A stretch of 64,000 bases of DNA from Chryseobacterium sp. MYb7 (GTDB taxonomy: Bacteria > Bacteroidota > Bacteroidia > Flavobacteriales > Weeksellaceae). Under the pieces are notes generated by a model. It worked only from the letters and a program-made list of their open reading frames with translations, made no database searches and was not told where the DNA came from. Positions within the stretch are counted from its first letter, which is position 1. Each line of letters opens with the position of its first letter. Location of the stretch: positions 1 through 64,000 of the forward strand of contig NZ_PCOU01000004.1 in NCBI RefSeq assembly GCF_002979455.1, given 5' to 3'. Shown piece by piece: positions 17,472-26,774 of this stretch. The translations under genes were made by a program, and so were the position numbers.

Positions 17472-18149
17472 TCAGCTTATCCGGAATTTAATGTAAGTAA
17501 TCGTTTTTCCTTTCGCCGAGAAGAGCTCTTCATAATACGTTTTGATATCTCTCAAATGTTCCGTATTAGGATCGTATTCTGGGGCACCATAGATGTCATG
17601 GTGAGCAGAAATAATCTCATAACCTGCTCCCTGTAAATATCCAAGGGTATATCCATGCAGAAATTCAGAATCGGTTTTCAGGTGGATAATTCCTCCTGGC
17701 TTCAGGAATTTTTTATAACGGTCTAAAAAGTCCGGATGTGTTAATCTGTGTTTTGTTCTTTTGTATTTTATTTGTGGATCCGGGAAGGTAATCCAAATTT
17801 TATCTACTTCATTTTCAGCAAAGAAATAATCTACAAGTTCGATTTGCGTTCTTAGGAAAGCCACATTCGTCATGTTGCTATCCACGGCTTCTTTAGCACC
17901 AAACCAAAATCTAGCCCCTTTAATATCAACTCCGATAAAGTTTTTTTCAGGAAATGTTTTGGCGAGTCCTACAGAATATTCTCCTTTTCCACAACCTAAC
18001 TCCAATACAATTGGATTGTCATTTTTAAAGAAGTTTTCTCTCCATTTTCCCTTAAGTTCGAAACCTTTTAAAGCATCTTCCCTTGTGGGTTGGATTACAT
18101 TTGGTAATATTTTGTTTTCTGCGAATCTTGCTAATTTATTCTTGCCCAT
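17472..18149 (-). CDS. trmB: tRNA (guanosine(46)-N7)-methyltransferase
   Basis: A 225-residue SAM-dependent enzyme that makes m7G46 in the variable loop of tRNAs. The SAM motif VLELGCGKGEYS, the IGVDIKGARFW segment, FPDPQIKYKRTKHRLTHPDFL and LKTDSEFLHGYT are characteristic of TrmB. The ATG at 18149 (MGKNKLARFAE) is chosen. A longer frame to 18170 would start inside the -7 element. It heads an operon with two members of the two-Cys family, an association that may be fortuitous. Confidence 0.95.
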   Translation of the reverse strand: MGKNKLARFAENKILPNVIQPTREDALKGFELKGKWRENFFKNDNPIVLELGCGKGEYSVGLAKTFPEKNFIGVDIKGARFWFGAKEAVDSNMTNVAFLRTQIELVDYFFAENEVDKIWITFPDPQIKYKRTKHRLTHPDFLDRYKKFLKPGGIIHLKTDSEFLHGYTLGYLQGAGYEIISAHHDIYGAPEYDPNTEHLRDIKTYYEELFSAKGKTITYIKFRIS

Positions 18150-18167
18150 TGAGTTATAAAATGAGTG

Positions 18168-18175
18168 CAAAAATA
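18168..18175 (-). promoter_or_regulatory. -7 promoter element of trmB
   Basis: TATTTTTG on the minus strand, 18 nt before the ATG at 18149. It rules out the longer open frame. Confidence 0.55.
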
Positions 18176-18245
18176 GTGAAAATTTATGGAGAATCTTTGC
18201 CTTTTGGTGGTAAAAGACATAGAGATAATTCGTTTTTGATTGATA

Positions 18246-19010
18246 TTATTGGCCTCCTAAAGCTACCATAATTGCCTTTTCAATTGTTTTTTGTGAAGCA
18301 TATTGAGCTCCGCAAACAAGGCTGGTGAAAAGATACTGTCCTTTTTCTATAACAATTGAACCTTCGCCATGAGCAGGAACAGCCAGTCTGTATTTAGTAG
18401 TACCCACACCTTCCATTCTTACAATGATATTACAGTCTGATTTATTTTGTATCAAAATAATAGCTTCTTTAGCATTAGGGTCATTATCAAATAAAGAGTT
18501 AAGAATTTTTACGGTCTTGTTTTTATGTTCTACAGGGGATACAGCCATTAGCATGTTGAATTCTTCTGCTTCAGCATTAGGAACGGCAGCATTGGCAGCA
18601 GTGTTTACAACATATGCATTCTGAGTAGTACTTGGGGTATACACAGTGGTAGATTGTTTTGCAGCCAGTTCAGCTTTATATTTTGCAATCTGTTTCTGCT
18701 TGATGATCGCATTCATCTCATCAAAAGTGATCTTTGTAGAAGGTCTTCTCCTTAGCATGGCCAGCATTTCCTGCATATCTTTTACTTTCTGATCGGCAGG
18801 ATGTGCATTTTTGATGTATTCTTTCATCATTTCCATTACCCTAGGCTTGAGTACAGATCTTCGGGGATCATCAGGATGGGCATCTCTTAAAAAGGCATTG
18901 ATTTCGTAGATGCTCTTACTTTTCAAAATTTCACTGTAGTCTTTCCCTTTTTTTTGAGCAGACACAGCAACGAAAAACATACAACAAAGAAGTAAAAGTA
19001 CTTTTTTCAT
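18246..19010 (-). CDS. Exported protein of the two-Cys paralogous family
   Basis: A 254-residue protein with a signal peptide (residues 1-18, ending VSAQ). It has two HP(A/D)D modules (AHPDDPRRSVLKPRVME, then NAHPADQKVKDMQEML), a region rich in A, K and Q, and the family C-terminal module: HKNKTVKILNSLF, KSDCNIIVRMEG, LAVPAHGEGSI, TSLVCGAQYAS. The duplicated HPDD segment is particular to this copy. A 96-bp gap with a promoter separates it from trmB. Function unknown; the secreted or periplasmic location is inferred. Confidence 0.8.
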   Translation of the reverse strand: MKKVLLLLCCMFFVAVSAQKKGKDYSEILKSKSIYEINAFLRDAHPDDPRRSVLKPRVMEMMKEYIKNAHPADQKVKDMQEMLAMLRRRPSTKITFDEMNAIIKQKQIAKYKAELAAKQSTTVYTPSTTQNAYVVNTAANAAVPNAEAEEFNMLMAVSPVEHKNKTVKILNSLFDNDPNAKEAIILIQNKSDCNIIVRMEGVGTTKYRLAVPAHGEGSIVIEKGQYLFTSLVCGAQYASQKTIEKAIMVALGGQ

Positions 19011-19235
19011 TAATTATTATTAAATTAAAAATTCGGTGCTTCTCTTTTAATTTGCTTTCTGGGTTAGTTTTTATTTGAATAACGAAATACAAGCATTTTT
19101 ATTTTTAAACACTTGTTTGTGAGATAAAAATAAACATATTTTTGAATATTAGAGAATAATCTATTGTTAAAGTTGGATAATTTATAGTGAATACATTATA
19201 AAAAAGACAAAGAAGTTGGATGTTTGGATATAAAA

Positions 19236-19258
19236 AATCCATGTGAAGCACATGGATT
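19236..19258 (-). terminator. Terminator of the carboxypeptidase-regulatory-like gene
   Basis: A perfect 10-bp stem (19236-19245 with 19249-19258) and a 3-nt loop, with a T run on the minus strand. The 225 bp between it and the family gene starting at 19010 hold nothing else I recognise. Confidence 0.8.
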
Positions 19259-19266
19259 ATATATTT

Positions 19267-20061
19267 TTAGTTATTACTTACAACCTCCTGTAGGTGAGAA
19301 CTTTTAAGCCTTTTCTGATAAATAGGCATGTATTTTTCAATTGGAACCTTTATCGCTTCAAAATTTCCAGCAAGGACATAAGCTTGAATATTTTCAGAAC
19401 TATAAACGAATTGAAGGAAATTGTCAATTAAATTTTCAGGAATTTTAAACCTTGTAAAATAATCTTTTCCCAAATAATTTTTGATCTGCACAACGGAGGT
19501 ATTCATCCTTTCATAAGCCTGATAACGCTGTTTTTTCTTTCTGTCACCCGAAAGGATGTCATAAATACTTTCAAGGCTGAAGGTAAGCCCGCCATCCCGT
19601 AATCCGGCAACAGGTAGTTCCGGTGGAGTACCATCACCTTTTGGTTCAGGAAGGCCGATTACTTTCTTAAGAGCATATGCTTTATCTTCTTTTCTTAAAG
19701 AATTTACATCATACCGGAGATTTCCGGTAGGTTTGAACCTGCTGAGTACAATTTCCTGAATTTCATAATAAGCAATTTTAAGCTCAACCAGATTCTTTTG
19801 CACCATGGATTGAGGAGTTAGCTTAATATCTTTTCTCTCAGTAACAATAGAGGTAAACCGGATTACATCTCCAACATTAGCCGGGATATTATAATTACCA
19901 TTGTAATCCGTAAGAACGGTCTTTTGAGTATTCAGGTTCGTAACATATACCTGGTTAAGATATAAAATAGAGTTGTCTCTCAGAAATACCTCTCCGGAAT
20001 ATATTTGTGCATTAATTTTTGCCAGAAAAATCAATAGCAGTAGAGTAAACAGTTTCTTCAT
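19267..20061 (-). CDS. Exported carboxypeptidase regulatory-like domain protein
   Basis: A 264-residue exported protein (signal peptide 1-18, ending KINAQ). Residues ~20-100 look like a carboxypeptidase D regulatory-like beta-sandwich: GEVFLRDNSILYLNQVYVTN, then TDYNGNYNIPANVGDVIRF. This is the fold at the start of TonB-dependent receptors and of many small Bacteroidetes envelope proteins. The rest is helical and charged, ending FLQFVYSSENIQAYVLAGNFE. No barrel is present. Function unknown. A TAATTTTG element ends 8 nt before the ATG. Confidence 0.82.
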   Translation of the reverse strand: MKKLFTLLLLIFLAKINAQIYSGEVFLRDNSILYLNQVYVTNLNTQKTVLTDYNGNYNIPANVGDVIRFTSIVTERKDIKLTPQSMVQKNLVELKIAYYEIQEIVLSRFKPTGNLRYDVNSLRKEDKAYALKKVIGLPEPKGDGTPPELPVAGLRDGGLTFSLESIYDILSGDRKKKQRYQAYERMNTSVVQIKNYLGKDYFTRFKIPENLIDNFLQFVYSSENIQAYVLAGNFEAIKVPIEKYMPIYQKRLKSSHLQEVVSNN

Positions 20062-20069
20062 ATAATGCG

Positions 20070-20077
20070 CAAAATTA
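20070..20077 (-). promoter_or_regulatory. -7 promoter element of the carboxypeptidase-regulatory-like gene
   Basis: TAATTTTG on the minus strand, 8 nt before the ATG at 20061. Confidence 0.45.
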
Positions 20078-20208
20078 CGTAGAAATAAAGCAATTCTGCC
20101 TAATTAGATGATGAATAGTGGTTAAAGTTATATTAAACTTTAAGATTTATTTGTTAAGGAGTGTTAGAAATTTATCAACAACCTAAAAAAGAGTGAATAT
20201 AAGTAAAG

Positions 20209-20257
20209 AAGCCAGAAGAAAGAATACTTGAAATTCAGTGTCTCTTTCTTCCGGCTT
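20209..20257 (-). terminator. Terminator of T9SS surface protein copy 1
   Basis: A 15-bp stem (20209-20223 with 20243-20257) with one G.U pair in minus-strand RNA and a 19-nt loop, starting 9 bp past the stop at 20266. Confidence 0.7.
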
Positions 20258-20265
20258 TCTTTGTT

Positions 20266-23200
20266 TTATCTGTGCTTTACGAGGAGCCAGCTTGAATATT
20301 TTACAGTGAGCGTAGAGCCATATTCTGTCCAGGTGATAAAATACCAGTACGTTGCTGTAGGAACATATCTTCCTCCTATTCTTCCATCCCAGGTAAATCT
20401 GTTTTCCGGAGTTCCTCTGAAGACTTCGGCGCCATACCTGTCAAAGATTCTGAATACAAGATTATCGTTTGCCATCAAAGCAGAATAGTCTATTCCTTCA
20501 TTATAGCCATCTCCATTCGGAGTAATGGTATTGATCAGATTGATAATGGCAAATGGTTTTTTCACCTCTTCACACATTTTTGAATCTCTCACAAATACAT
20601 TGTGTGCTCCTCTCGGTACGTTGGTGAAGACATTCGAACTCTGCCATGACACTCCATCTAAAGAATATTCATAAGGAGGTGTGCCGCCACTTACTCCAAC
20701 TTTTACCGTTGTCCCATCTATTTCAATTGAGGTAATCATTGGAGTTGGAAGTTCTGTAACGTTCACATACTGTTTGTAAACACAGCCATTGAAGGTAAGT
20801 TCTACCCAATAACTTCCTGGTGCAACGTTGGTGATGGAAGGGGTTGTTGCTCCCGTACTCCATAAATATCTCTCAAAGCCAGGCCCGGCATCCAATGTTG
20901 TGGTAGTTTTCGGACAAATAGCTTTATCTACTAATATATCAGATTTTTTAGGAACTTTAATATTGATGATAAGGGTACCAACTTCAGGGCATACCCCATT
21001 TTTTTGAAAACGGATATAATACGTCTGGGAAGTGGTAATATTAACAGGTGATGAAACGATATTCACATTGTTCTGAGCATCTGCTAATGTTGCATGAAAA
21101 GTATATGTAACATTCGGATCCAGGGTAAATTGAGGTATAAACTGAGTTAAATTGACACTTTTTATACCATCCAGGTTGTCATCACAAACGCTTTCTGTAA
21201 CGGTTTTGGTAATCAGTGTTACTTTATCTTCGATACTGAATTGTAAAGGTTTAATCACGGTGGCACATCCATCCGGAGAATCTACCCTGATGTAAATAGT
21301 CGTTGTAGCAGTGTAGCTCCAGTTGTTAGGGAGTGTATTGTTATTTCCGGCGTTGGCATCTGCCAGATTTGCATAATATCTTACGTTGGTAAAATAATTA
21401 GGGTTATTCAATACAATAGGAGTGATATTGGAAAGGGTCACGGTGACTGTCCCATCCAGATTATCATCACAGAAAACACCATTGTAATTATCCATGACAA
21501 TTGCTTTATTGAAAAGAGATAATGTTATCTGTGCAATACTTTTACAGCCGATACCGTTTTTTACAACAGCATATACGATAGTCCCGTTTGGTGCAGTGTA
21601 AGCTGTTGTATTGGTAATCAGTGCTGCAGCATTTTCATTCTGAGCATCCAAAAGGGTAGGATAATAAGTAATGGTGACAGGTGAATTATTGGTTATGTTG
21701 GCTGTAGTCAGGTTGAATGTTCCCTGTCCATTAATGTCGCAGGCAAATAATGTGGTATTCATTACCGTAAGCGCCTGAATATTGATGGTAACCGTTACCG
21801 TTTCACAGTCTGGAAAATCCGGATCATTGCCGCAAAATGTATAGGTGAATGTATCTGTTCCTGATGTTCCCGGAGTATTTACAGTATAGGTAATCACTCC
21901 GGTTGCAGCATTTACCACTGCTGTTCCAAGTGCAGGGGCTGTTGTAATCGCTACAGTACCGGGAGCTGTTGTTTGTGTAGAACTGCTTAATGCAGGAGCT
22001 ATAACCTGAGAAGTACATACATTGTAGGCTTTAGTGCTTAGTTTTGTACAGTTCAGTACCTTAATTTGCTCAGTGACTAAAGGTGCACAACTTCCCATTG
22101 TAACGGAACAGGTATAATATCCCGGGAGTGTAGGGGTAATTGTAGATGTTGTAGCTCCGGGAACTATCGTTCCGTTTCTATACCACTGATAGGTGTCATA
22201 GATAAGAGGGTCTACAGTAAGAACAATTCCTGGAATACAGCCGGTTCCTGATTTTAAAATAACAGGTTGTGTAGGAAAACCTGCGAAAAATCCTCCATAT
22301 CCTACAGCATCACTTCCCGCGGTAATTCCTGCCATAATAGCTTTGTCTGAAACAACGGTGATGGTTCCCGTTACATTGGGAATTCCATAGGTAACCCAAT
22401 TGGTGGTTCCTGTCATATTGTAAGGTCCCGTTATGGCAAGAGGAGTTGCACTGTTTACTGTAACGTTGGCACCTCTTTCTGTAATAAGGTTTAATTTTGT
22501 TGGAATGTTCAGAACTCCTCCGACATTCCCATTGGAATGAACAAAGTTTTCGTTAATGAGTCCCAATTCATTGATCTGCTTTGGAAGATAACAGTTTAGT
22601 GCAGGAATAAAGTTGAAACCTCCTGTAGCTGTTTCATTCCCAGAGTTGGAATCTCCGGCTAGAATCTGATAGACATAGGCATTCTTTGATGTTCTGACAT
22701 ATAAATTATAATGTCCGTTTCCTTGAAGAATGTATTTTGAATCAGGAATCACATAATATTTTCCTGCATTGATGGTAGCTATTGGAGGGATTTCATTGTT
22801 GACGAAGATCTGAGTATTATCTTCAGTGGCAATAACCACAGCTCCTTCCATATTGGAGCCAATAGGTCCGTTTCCTTTTACCAGAGCAAATTCATTCCCA
22901 AGTCTGTTGACCGGTACTGCCTGATCCATCAAAATATCTGAACTGGAAGGGAAGTTTCCGGCATATTGTCCGTTGAAGTTTCCATTGGTGACGTTTACGG
23001 GTTTATTCGAGATGATTTTTGAACCAATAAATCCGTCAAAATTTCCTGTAATATCTCCAATCCCATCAAGAATGTAAGATTGTCCTTTGTTTAAAGTGAA
23101 AGTCATTGTTGGATTGGTAGCTCCCGTCATTCCGTTAGAAAACTGAACGGTGGGGCTATATCCGGAGATGGTAACGGTGGTGTTATCTTCTGTTGCCAGT

Positions 23201-23664
23201 ACACTGGTCATGAAGTTGAGGATATTATTGCTTACCGTAATAGGAGCGGAGGCTGCATAGAATGTCATTCCTGTAGAGGGAATTCCTTTGGATGTAATGA
23301 TTTCTGCATGGTTGAATACCGAGAACCTTAGGTTAGCATAAAAAGGAAATTCTGCTTTAAGATATAACCCTTTGGTAGTTGGGGTAAATAGATCCGTCTG
23401 CTGTGTGGTAATAATATAATTCCTTAAAACATCGAATTTTTGTGGATTGTTTTTGCTGATATTTACTGTTCCGATCAGAACATTATTGTTATAAATACTG
23501 ACCGGAAAAGGGGTGGTTCTGCTGGTAGATAAATACAGTTTCTGGTAAGGATTGGGAGCGCCTGTCCTGTCTACCATGGGAGCAAACCAGTGCTCTCGGT
23601 CCAATTGGGCGAAGGTAGAGGTGAAAATATAAAATATAAATAGAAAAGATAGAATTTTCTTCAT
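20266..23664 (-). CDS. T9SS type B surface protein, IgGFc-binding-like (copy 1, long form)
   Basis: A 1132-residue secreted protein. The signal peptide (1-19) is followed by a region of ~430 residues resembling the IgGFc-binding N-terminal domain (DREHWFAPM, VLATEDNTTVTISGYSP, VNVTNGNFNGQ, MDQAVPVNRLGNEF). Next come Ig-like repeats (TYQWYRNGT), a cadherin/Big_9-like segment (TAVVNAATGVITYT, FCGNDPDFPDCE), two DDNLDG repeats found only in the long copies, and an LDAGPGFERYLWSTGAT module. The last ~90 residues are the gliding-motility type B sorting domain (INTITPNGDGYNE...YWYFITW). It is probably a surface adhesin or matrix protein; the ligand is unknown. It has its own promoter and terminator. 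Confidence 0.9.
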   Translation of the reverse strand: MKKILSFLFIFYIFTSTFAQLDREHWFAPMVDRTGAPNPYQKLYLSTSRTTPFPVSIYNNNVLIGTVNISKNNPQKFDVLRNYIITTQQTDLFTPTTKGLYLKAEFPFYANLRFSVFNHAEIITSKGIPSTGMTFYAASAPITVSNNILNFMTSVLATEDNTTVTISGYSPTVQFSNGMTGATNPTMTFTLNKGQSYILDGIGDITGNFDGFIGSKIISNKPVNVTNGNFNGQYAGNFPSSSDILMDQAVPVNRLGNEFALVKGNGPIGSNMEGAVVIATEDNTQIFVNNEIPPIATINAGKYYVIPDSKYILQGNGHYNLYVRTSKNAYVYQILAGDSNSGNETATGGFNFIPALNCYLPKQINELGLINENFVHSNGNVGGVLNIPTKLNLITERGANVTVNSATPLAITGPYNMTGTTNWVTYGIPNVTGTITVVSDKAIMAGITAGSDAVGYGGFFAGFPTQPVILKSGTGCIPGIVLTVDPLIYDTYQWYRNGTIVPGATTSTITPTLPGYYTCSVTMGSCAPLVTEQIKVLNCTKLSTKAYNVCTSQVIAPALSSSTQTTAPGTVAITTAPALGTAVVNAATGVITYTVNTPGTSGTDTFTYTFCGNDPDFPDCETVTVTINIQALTVMNTTLFACDINGQGTFNLTTANITNNSPVTITYYPTLLDAQNENAAALITNTTAYTAPNGTIVYAVVKNGIGCKSIAQITLSLFNKAIVMDNYNGVFCDDNLDGTVTVTLSNITPIVLNNPNYFTNVRYYANLADANAGNNNTLPNNWSYTATTTIYIRVDSPDGCATVIKPLQFSIEDKVTLITKTVTESVCDDNLDGIKSVNLTQFIPQFTLDPNVTYTFHATLADAQNNVNIVSSPVNITTSQTYYIRFQKNGVCPEVGTLIINIKVPKKSDILVDKAICPKTTTTLDAGPGFERYLWSTGATTPSITNVAPGSYWVELTFNGCVYKQYVNVTELPTPMITSIEIDGTTVKVGVSGGTPPYEYSLDGVSWQSSNVFTNVPRGAHNVFVRDSKMCEEVKKPFAIINLINTITPNGDGYNEGIDYSALMANDNLVFRIFDRYGAEVFRGTPENRFTWDGRIGGRYVPTATYWYFITWTEYGSTLTVKYSSWLLVKHR

Positions 23665-23683
23665 TCAGTATTAGTATTTATCA

Positions 23684-23691
23684 CAAATTTA
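23684..23691 (-). promoter_or_regulatory. -7 promoter element of T9SS surface protein copy 1
   Basis: TAAATTTG on the minus strand, 19 nt before the ATG at 23664. Confidence 0.5.
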
Positions 23692-23729
23692 ACAATAAAA
23701 AGTATTAAATGCTTGAAAACATAATAAAA

Positions 23730-23755
23730 AAGCCTCGATTTCAAAATCGAAGCTT
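23730..23755 (-). terminator. Terminator of T9SS surface protein copy 2
   Basis: A 12-bp stem (23730-23741 with 23744-23755) with one G.U pair in the minus-strand RNA, 24 bp past the stop at 23779, with a T run following. Confidence 0.8.
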
Positions 23756-23778
23756 TTAAAAATTTTATGTATGTAGTA

Positions 23779-26631
23779 TTACTCTCTGTTTTTAACCATA
23801 ATCCAACCTGTGAATTTTATCGGTGTCTGCTTGGCATTAGGTTCATTCCAGCCTATTTCATACCAGTAATTTCCTGTAGGAACTCTTTTGCTGCCATCTG
23901 CAGATCCGTTCCATTTGTATCCGTTGGTTTTGTCTGCCTGGAAGATTTTACTCCCATATCGGTCAAAAATGTTAATGACAAGATTATTTTTAACAGCTAA
24001 CGAAGAATAATCTATAGCATCGTTTACCCCATCATTATTAGGTGTAATCACATTAATCAGATTAGGAACGGTGATATTCATCTGAATTGGTTCACAATTA
24101 TAGTCATCTTTTACATAGATGGTGGCATTTCCTCTGCTGATATTGGTGAATACATTAGAATCCTGCCAATTGATATTATCCATAGAATATTTGTAGGGTG
24201 GAGTTCCTCCTGCAACATTTACGGTTACGGTATTATTTGAGATATCAATATTGGTAATAACCGGTTGTTCCGATGCATATACTTTTACAGTCTGCGTAGT
24301 TACACATTCTCCGGTTTTTAGTTTTACCCAATATACTCCTACTCCTACATTCTTTATTGTCTGGGTAGTTGCTCCCGTGCTCCATTCATAGCTTTTGAAC
24401 CCTGGTCCTGCATCCAATGTAGTTTTTCCTTCCATACAGATGATTTTATCTGTCAATACATTTGATTTTACCGGAGCTAAAACTACAAGAGTTACCATAG
24501 CTACTCTGTAACATCCGTTTGCATTAATTACTTTGATATACACAACACCATTGGGCGCGATGTAATTATTAGGAGTTAAAATTTCGTTGGTTCCTGCGTG
24601 TGCATCTGCAAGAGAAGGGTAGTATTTCTTGGTAATTCCGGTTGCTAATGTTACGCTGACATTGGTAAGATTAAATAATCCGGTAGATGGATTGGCTTCC
24701 AGGAAACATGTTCTTATTAAAGCGTCATTTACGATAGGGCTTTCAGATACAGTTAGATTTAAAGTGACTTCTTCACAATCTGTAAAATCTGGATTGTTTC
24801 CGCAGAATTTATAAACGATTTTATCCGGACCAATATAATTATAAGCAGGTGCGTAGCTTATTACACCAGTATTCGGATCAATAACTGCATTTCCATTAGT
24901 AGGTGCTGTGATGATGGCTACAGTTCCCGGTACTACAGTTTGAGTAGAAGTTGAGAATGTAGGGACAATTTGTTTTACTCCATCACATACCGTATCATTG
25001 ATAATCGTTTTCTTAAGACAGGTATATACTTTATAGACAGGAGTGATCACTGGAGGACATGATCCTACAGTGATTTTTACTGTGTAATTTCCTGATTGTG
25101 TAGGCGTATAGGAATGGCTTGTAGCCCCCGGTATAGGATTGTTTTCTTTATACCATTGGTAGGTATCAAAGCTGTCATCTACTTCAAGAACAATTCCCGG
25201 AATACATTCACCATTTTGTTTTGCAATAACGGGAATGGAAGAGAATCCTGCAAAATAGCCACCATATCCCACTACACCACTTCCTCCGGAGATACCGGCT
25301 GTAACAGCTTTTGTTGAATTAATGGTAACATCTCCTGAAATATCGGGAACGGAATAAGATACCCAGTTGGGTGTTCCTGTTACCTGATAAGGGCCTTGTG
25401 AAGTTGGCAATTGTGCTCCGTTTACAGTAACAACAGCACCTGCTTCTGTCAGGATGTTCAGTTTTACAATATGTCCTGAAAGGGTTGTAGAATAAGGAAG
25501 ATCTTTAATTTTTCCAATCTCATCAATTTTTCTTGGAAGATAGCAGTTCAATGGCGGGATATAATTAAACCCAAGTGTTGCGTTGCTGGCTCCAACCCCT
25601 GCCATAAGTTGATATACATATACATTTTTTGTGGTTCTGATGTACATGTTGTAGTGATTATTACCTTGATTGATATAGTTGGTATTATTGATTTTGTTGA
25701 CTCTATAACTTTCACCTTCAGCCAATGTTGCAGCTGGTGTAGTTGCGTTGTTAATATATACCTGAGTTCCACCTTCTGTAGCAACAATTAGGGCATCTTC
25801 CATGTTTCTACTAATGTCTCCGTTTCCTTTTACAACTACAAATTCATTTCCTAATCTGTCTACCGGTACAGACTGGTCCATGATAATATCAGAACCTTGA
25901 TAGGAACCGCCAGCTGCCATGGCAAACTGACCGTTAAAATTTCCATTGGTCACGGAAATGGGTTTATCGGCCTCTATTTTAGCACCAATGAAAGCTTCTT
26001 TATTTACAGTTTTGTCACCTATACCTTCAATGATATAAGATTGTCCTTTATTCAATGTAAATGTAAGAGTTGGATTGGTAACTCCGGTCCATCCGTTGGT
26101 AAATGCCACATTGGGAGAATAGTTTGAAACGGTAACCGTGGTATTATCTTCTGTTGCCAGAATTCCGGCAGTGAAATTATACTCGCTGTTAAGTTCTTCA
26201 ATGGGAGCGGTGACAGCATAGAATTTTGTGCCAATTCCTGCTTTTCCTTTTGAAGTTAATATTTCTCCATGTTGGCTTACTGAGAATCTGTAGGTGACAA
26301 AATAAGGTTTTGAACCCTTAGTATAAATCCCTTTATTTCCCACAGTGAATAGTTCACCATTGATAGTGGCAACCATTCTGTTCAATGGAATATTAAATGT
26401 CTGTGGTGAGCCTTTGCTTATGGTGACTGTTCCCAATACCGTATTATTGCTGTAGATGTCTACAGTAAATGGAATGGCAGAGTCTGTAGAAAAATACAGT
26501 GCCTGCATGGGAGTAACTACTTTTGGGGATCTGGCTGCCATGGGGGCAAACCAGTGTTCTGTATCTCTTTGGGCAAAAAGCATGTGAATGGGCACCAGTA
26601 AGAACAGGAAAATTAATAGAATCTTCTTCAT
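23779..26631 (-). CDS. T9SS type B surface protein, IgGFc-binding-like (copy 2, short form)
   Basis: A 950-residue paralogue of its neighbours. Signal peptide 1-20, then RDTEHWFAPM and the IgGFc-binding-like region (ILATEDNTTVTVSNYSP, IMDQSVPVDRLGNEF, CYLPRKIDEIGKI). One QWYKENN Ig-like module, one Big_9-like module (FCGNNPDFTDCE), an LDAGPGFKSYEWSTGAT module and the type B sorting domain (INVITPNNDGVND...WIMVKNRE) follow. It lacks the DDNLDG pair seen in copies 1 and 4 and is closest to copy 3. It is transcribed from its own -7 element. Confidence 0.9.
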   Translation of the reverse strand: MKKILLIFLFLLVPIHMLFAQRDTEHWFAPMAARSPKVVTPMQALYFSTDSAIPFTVDIYSNNTVLGTVTISKGSPQTFNIPLNRMVATINGELFTVGNKGIYTKGSKPYFVTYRFSVSQHGEILTSKGKAGIGTKFYAVTAPIEELNSEYNFTAGILATEDNTTVTVSNYSPNVAFTNGWTGVTNPTLTFTLNKGQSYIIEGIGDKTVNKEAFIGAKIEADKPISVTNGNFNGQFAMAAGGSYQGSDIIMDQSVPVDRLGNEFVVVKGNGDISRNMEDALIVATEGGTQVYINNATTPAATLAEGESYRVNKINNTNYINQGNNHYNMYIRTTKNVYVYQLMAGVGASNATLGFNYIPPLNCYLPRKIDEIGKIKDLPYSTTLSGHIVKLNILTEAGAVVTVNGAQLPTSQGPYQVTGTPNWVSYSVPDISGDVTINSTKAVTAGISGGSGVVGYGGYFAGFSSIPVIAKQNGECIPGIVLEVDDSFDTYQWYKENNPIPGATSHSYTPTQSGNYTVKITVGSCPPVITPVYKVYTCLKKTIINDTVCDGVKQIVPTFSTSTQTVVPGTVAIITAPTNGNAVIDPNTGVISYAPAYNYIGPDKIVYKFCGNNPDFTDCEEVTLNLTVSESPIVNDALIRTCFLEANPSTGLFNLTNVSVTLATGITKKYYPSLADAHAGTNEILTPNNYIAPNGVVYIKVINANGCYRVAMVTLVVLAPVKSNVLTDKIICMEGKTTLDAGPGFKSYEWSTGATTQTIKNVGVGVYWVKLKTGECVTTQTVKVYASEQPVITNIDISNNTVTVNVAGGTPPYKYSMDNINWQDSNVFTNISRGNATIYVKDDYNCEPIQMNITVPNLINVITPNNDGVNDAIDYSSLAVKNNLVINIFDRYGSKIFQADKTNGYKWNGSADGSKRVPTGNYWYEIGWNEPNAKQTPIKFTGWIMVKNRE

Positions 26632-26656
26632 GTATTATAGTTAATTAGGTTTTTTA

Positions 26657-26664
26657 CAAAAATA
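26657..26664 (-). promoter_or_regulatory. -7 promoter element of T9SS surface protein copy 2
   Basis: TATTTTTG on the minus strand, 25 nt before the ATG at 26631. Confidence 0.5.
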
Positions 26665-26721
26665 GAAGAATAATTCATTGATTATGGAAATATTTCACGA
26701 TATCATTATTTAATTAACAAA

Positions 26722-26751
26722 ATAAGCCACGATAATACAATCGTGGCTTAT
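26722..26751 (-). terminator. Terminator of T9SS surface protein copy 3
   Basis: A perfect 12-bp stem (26722-26733 with 26740-26751), 6-nt loop, just past the stop at 26775. Confidence 0.85.
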
Positions 26752-26774
26752 AAAATATAGTTTTAAACTAATTA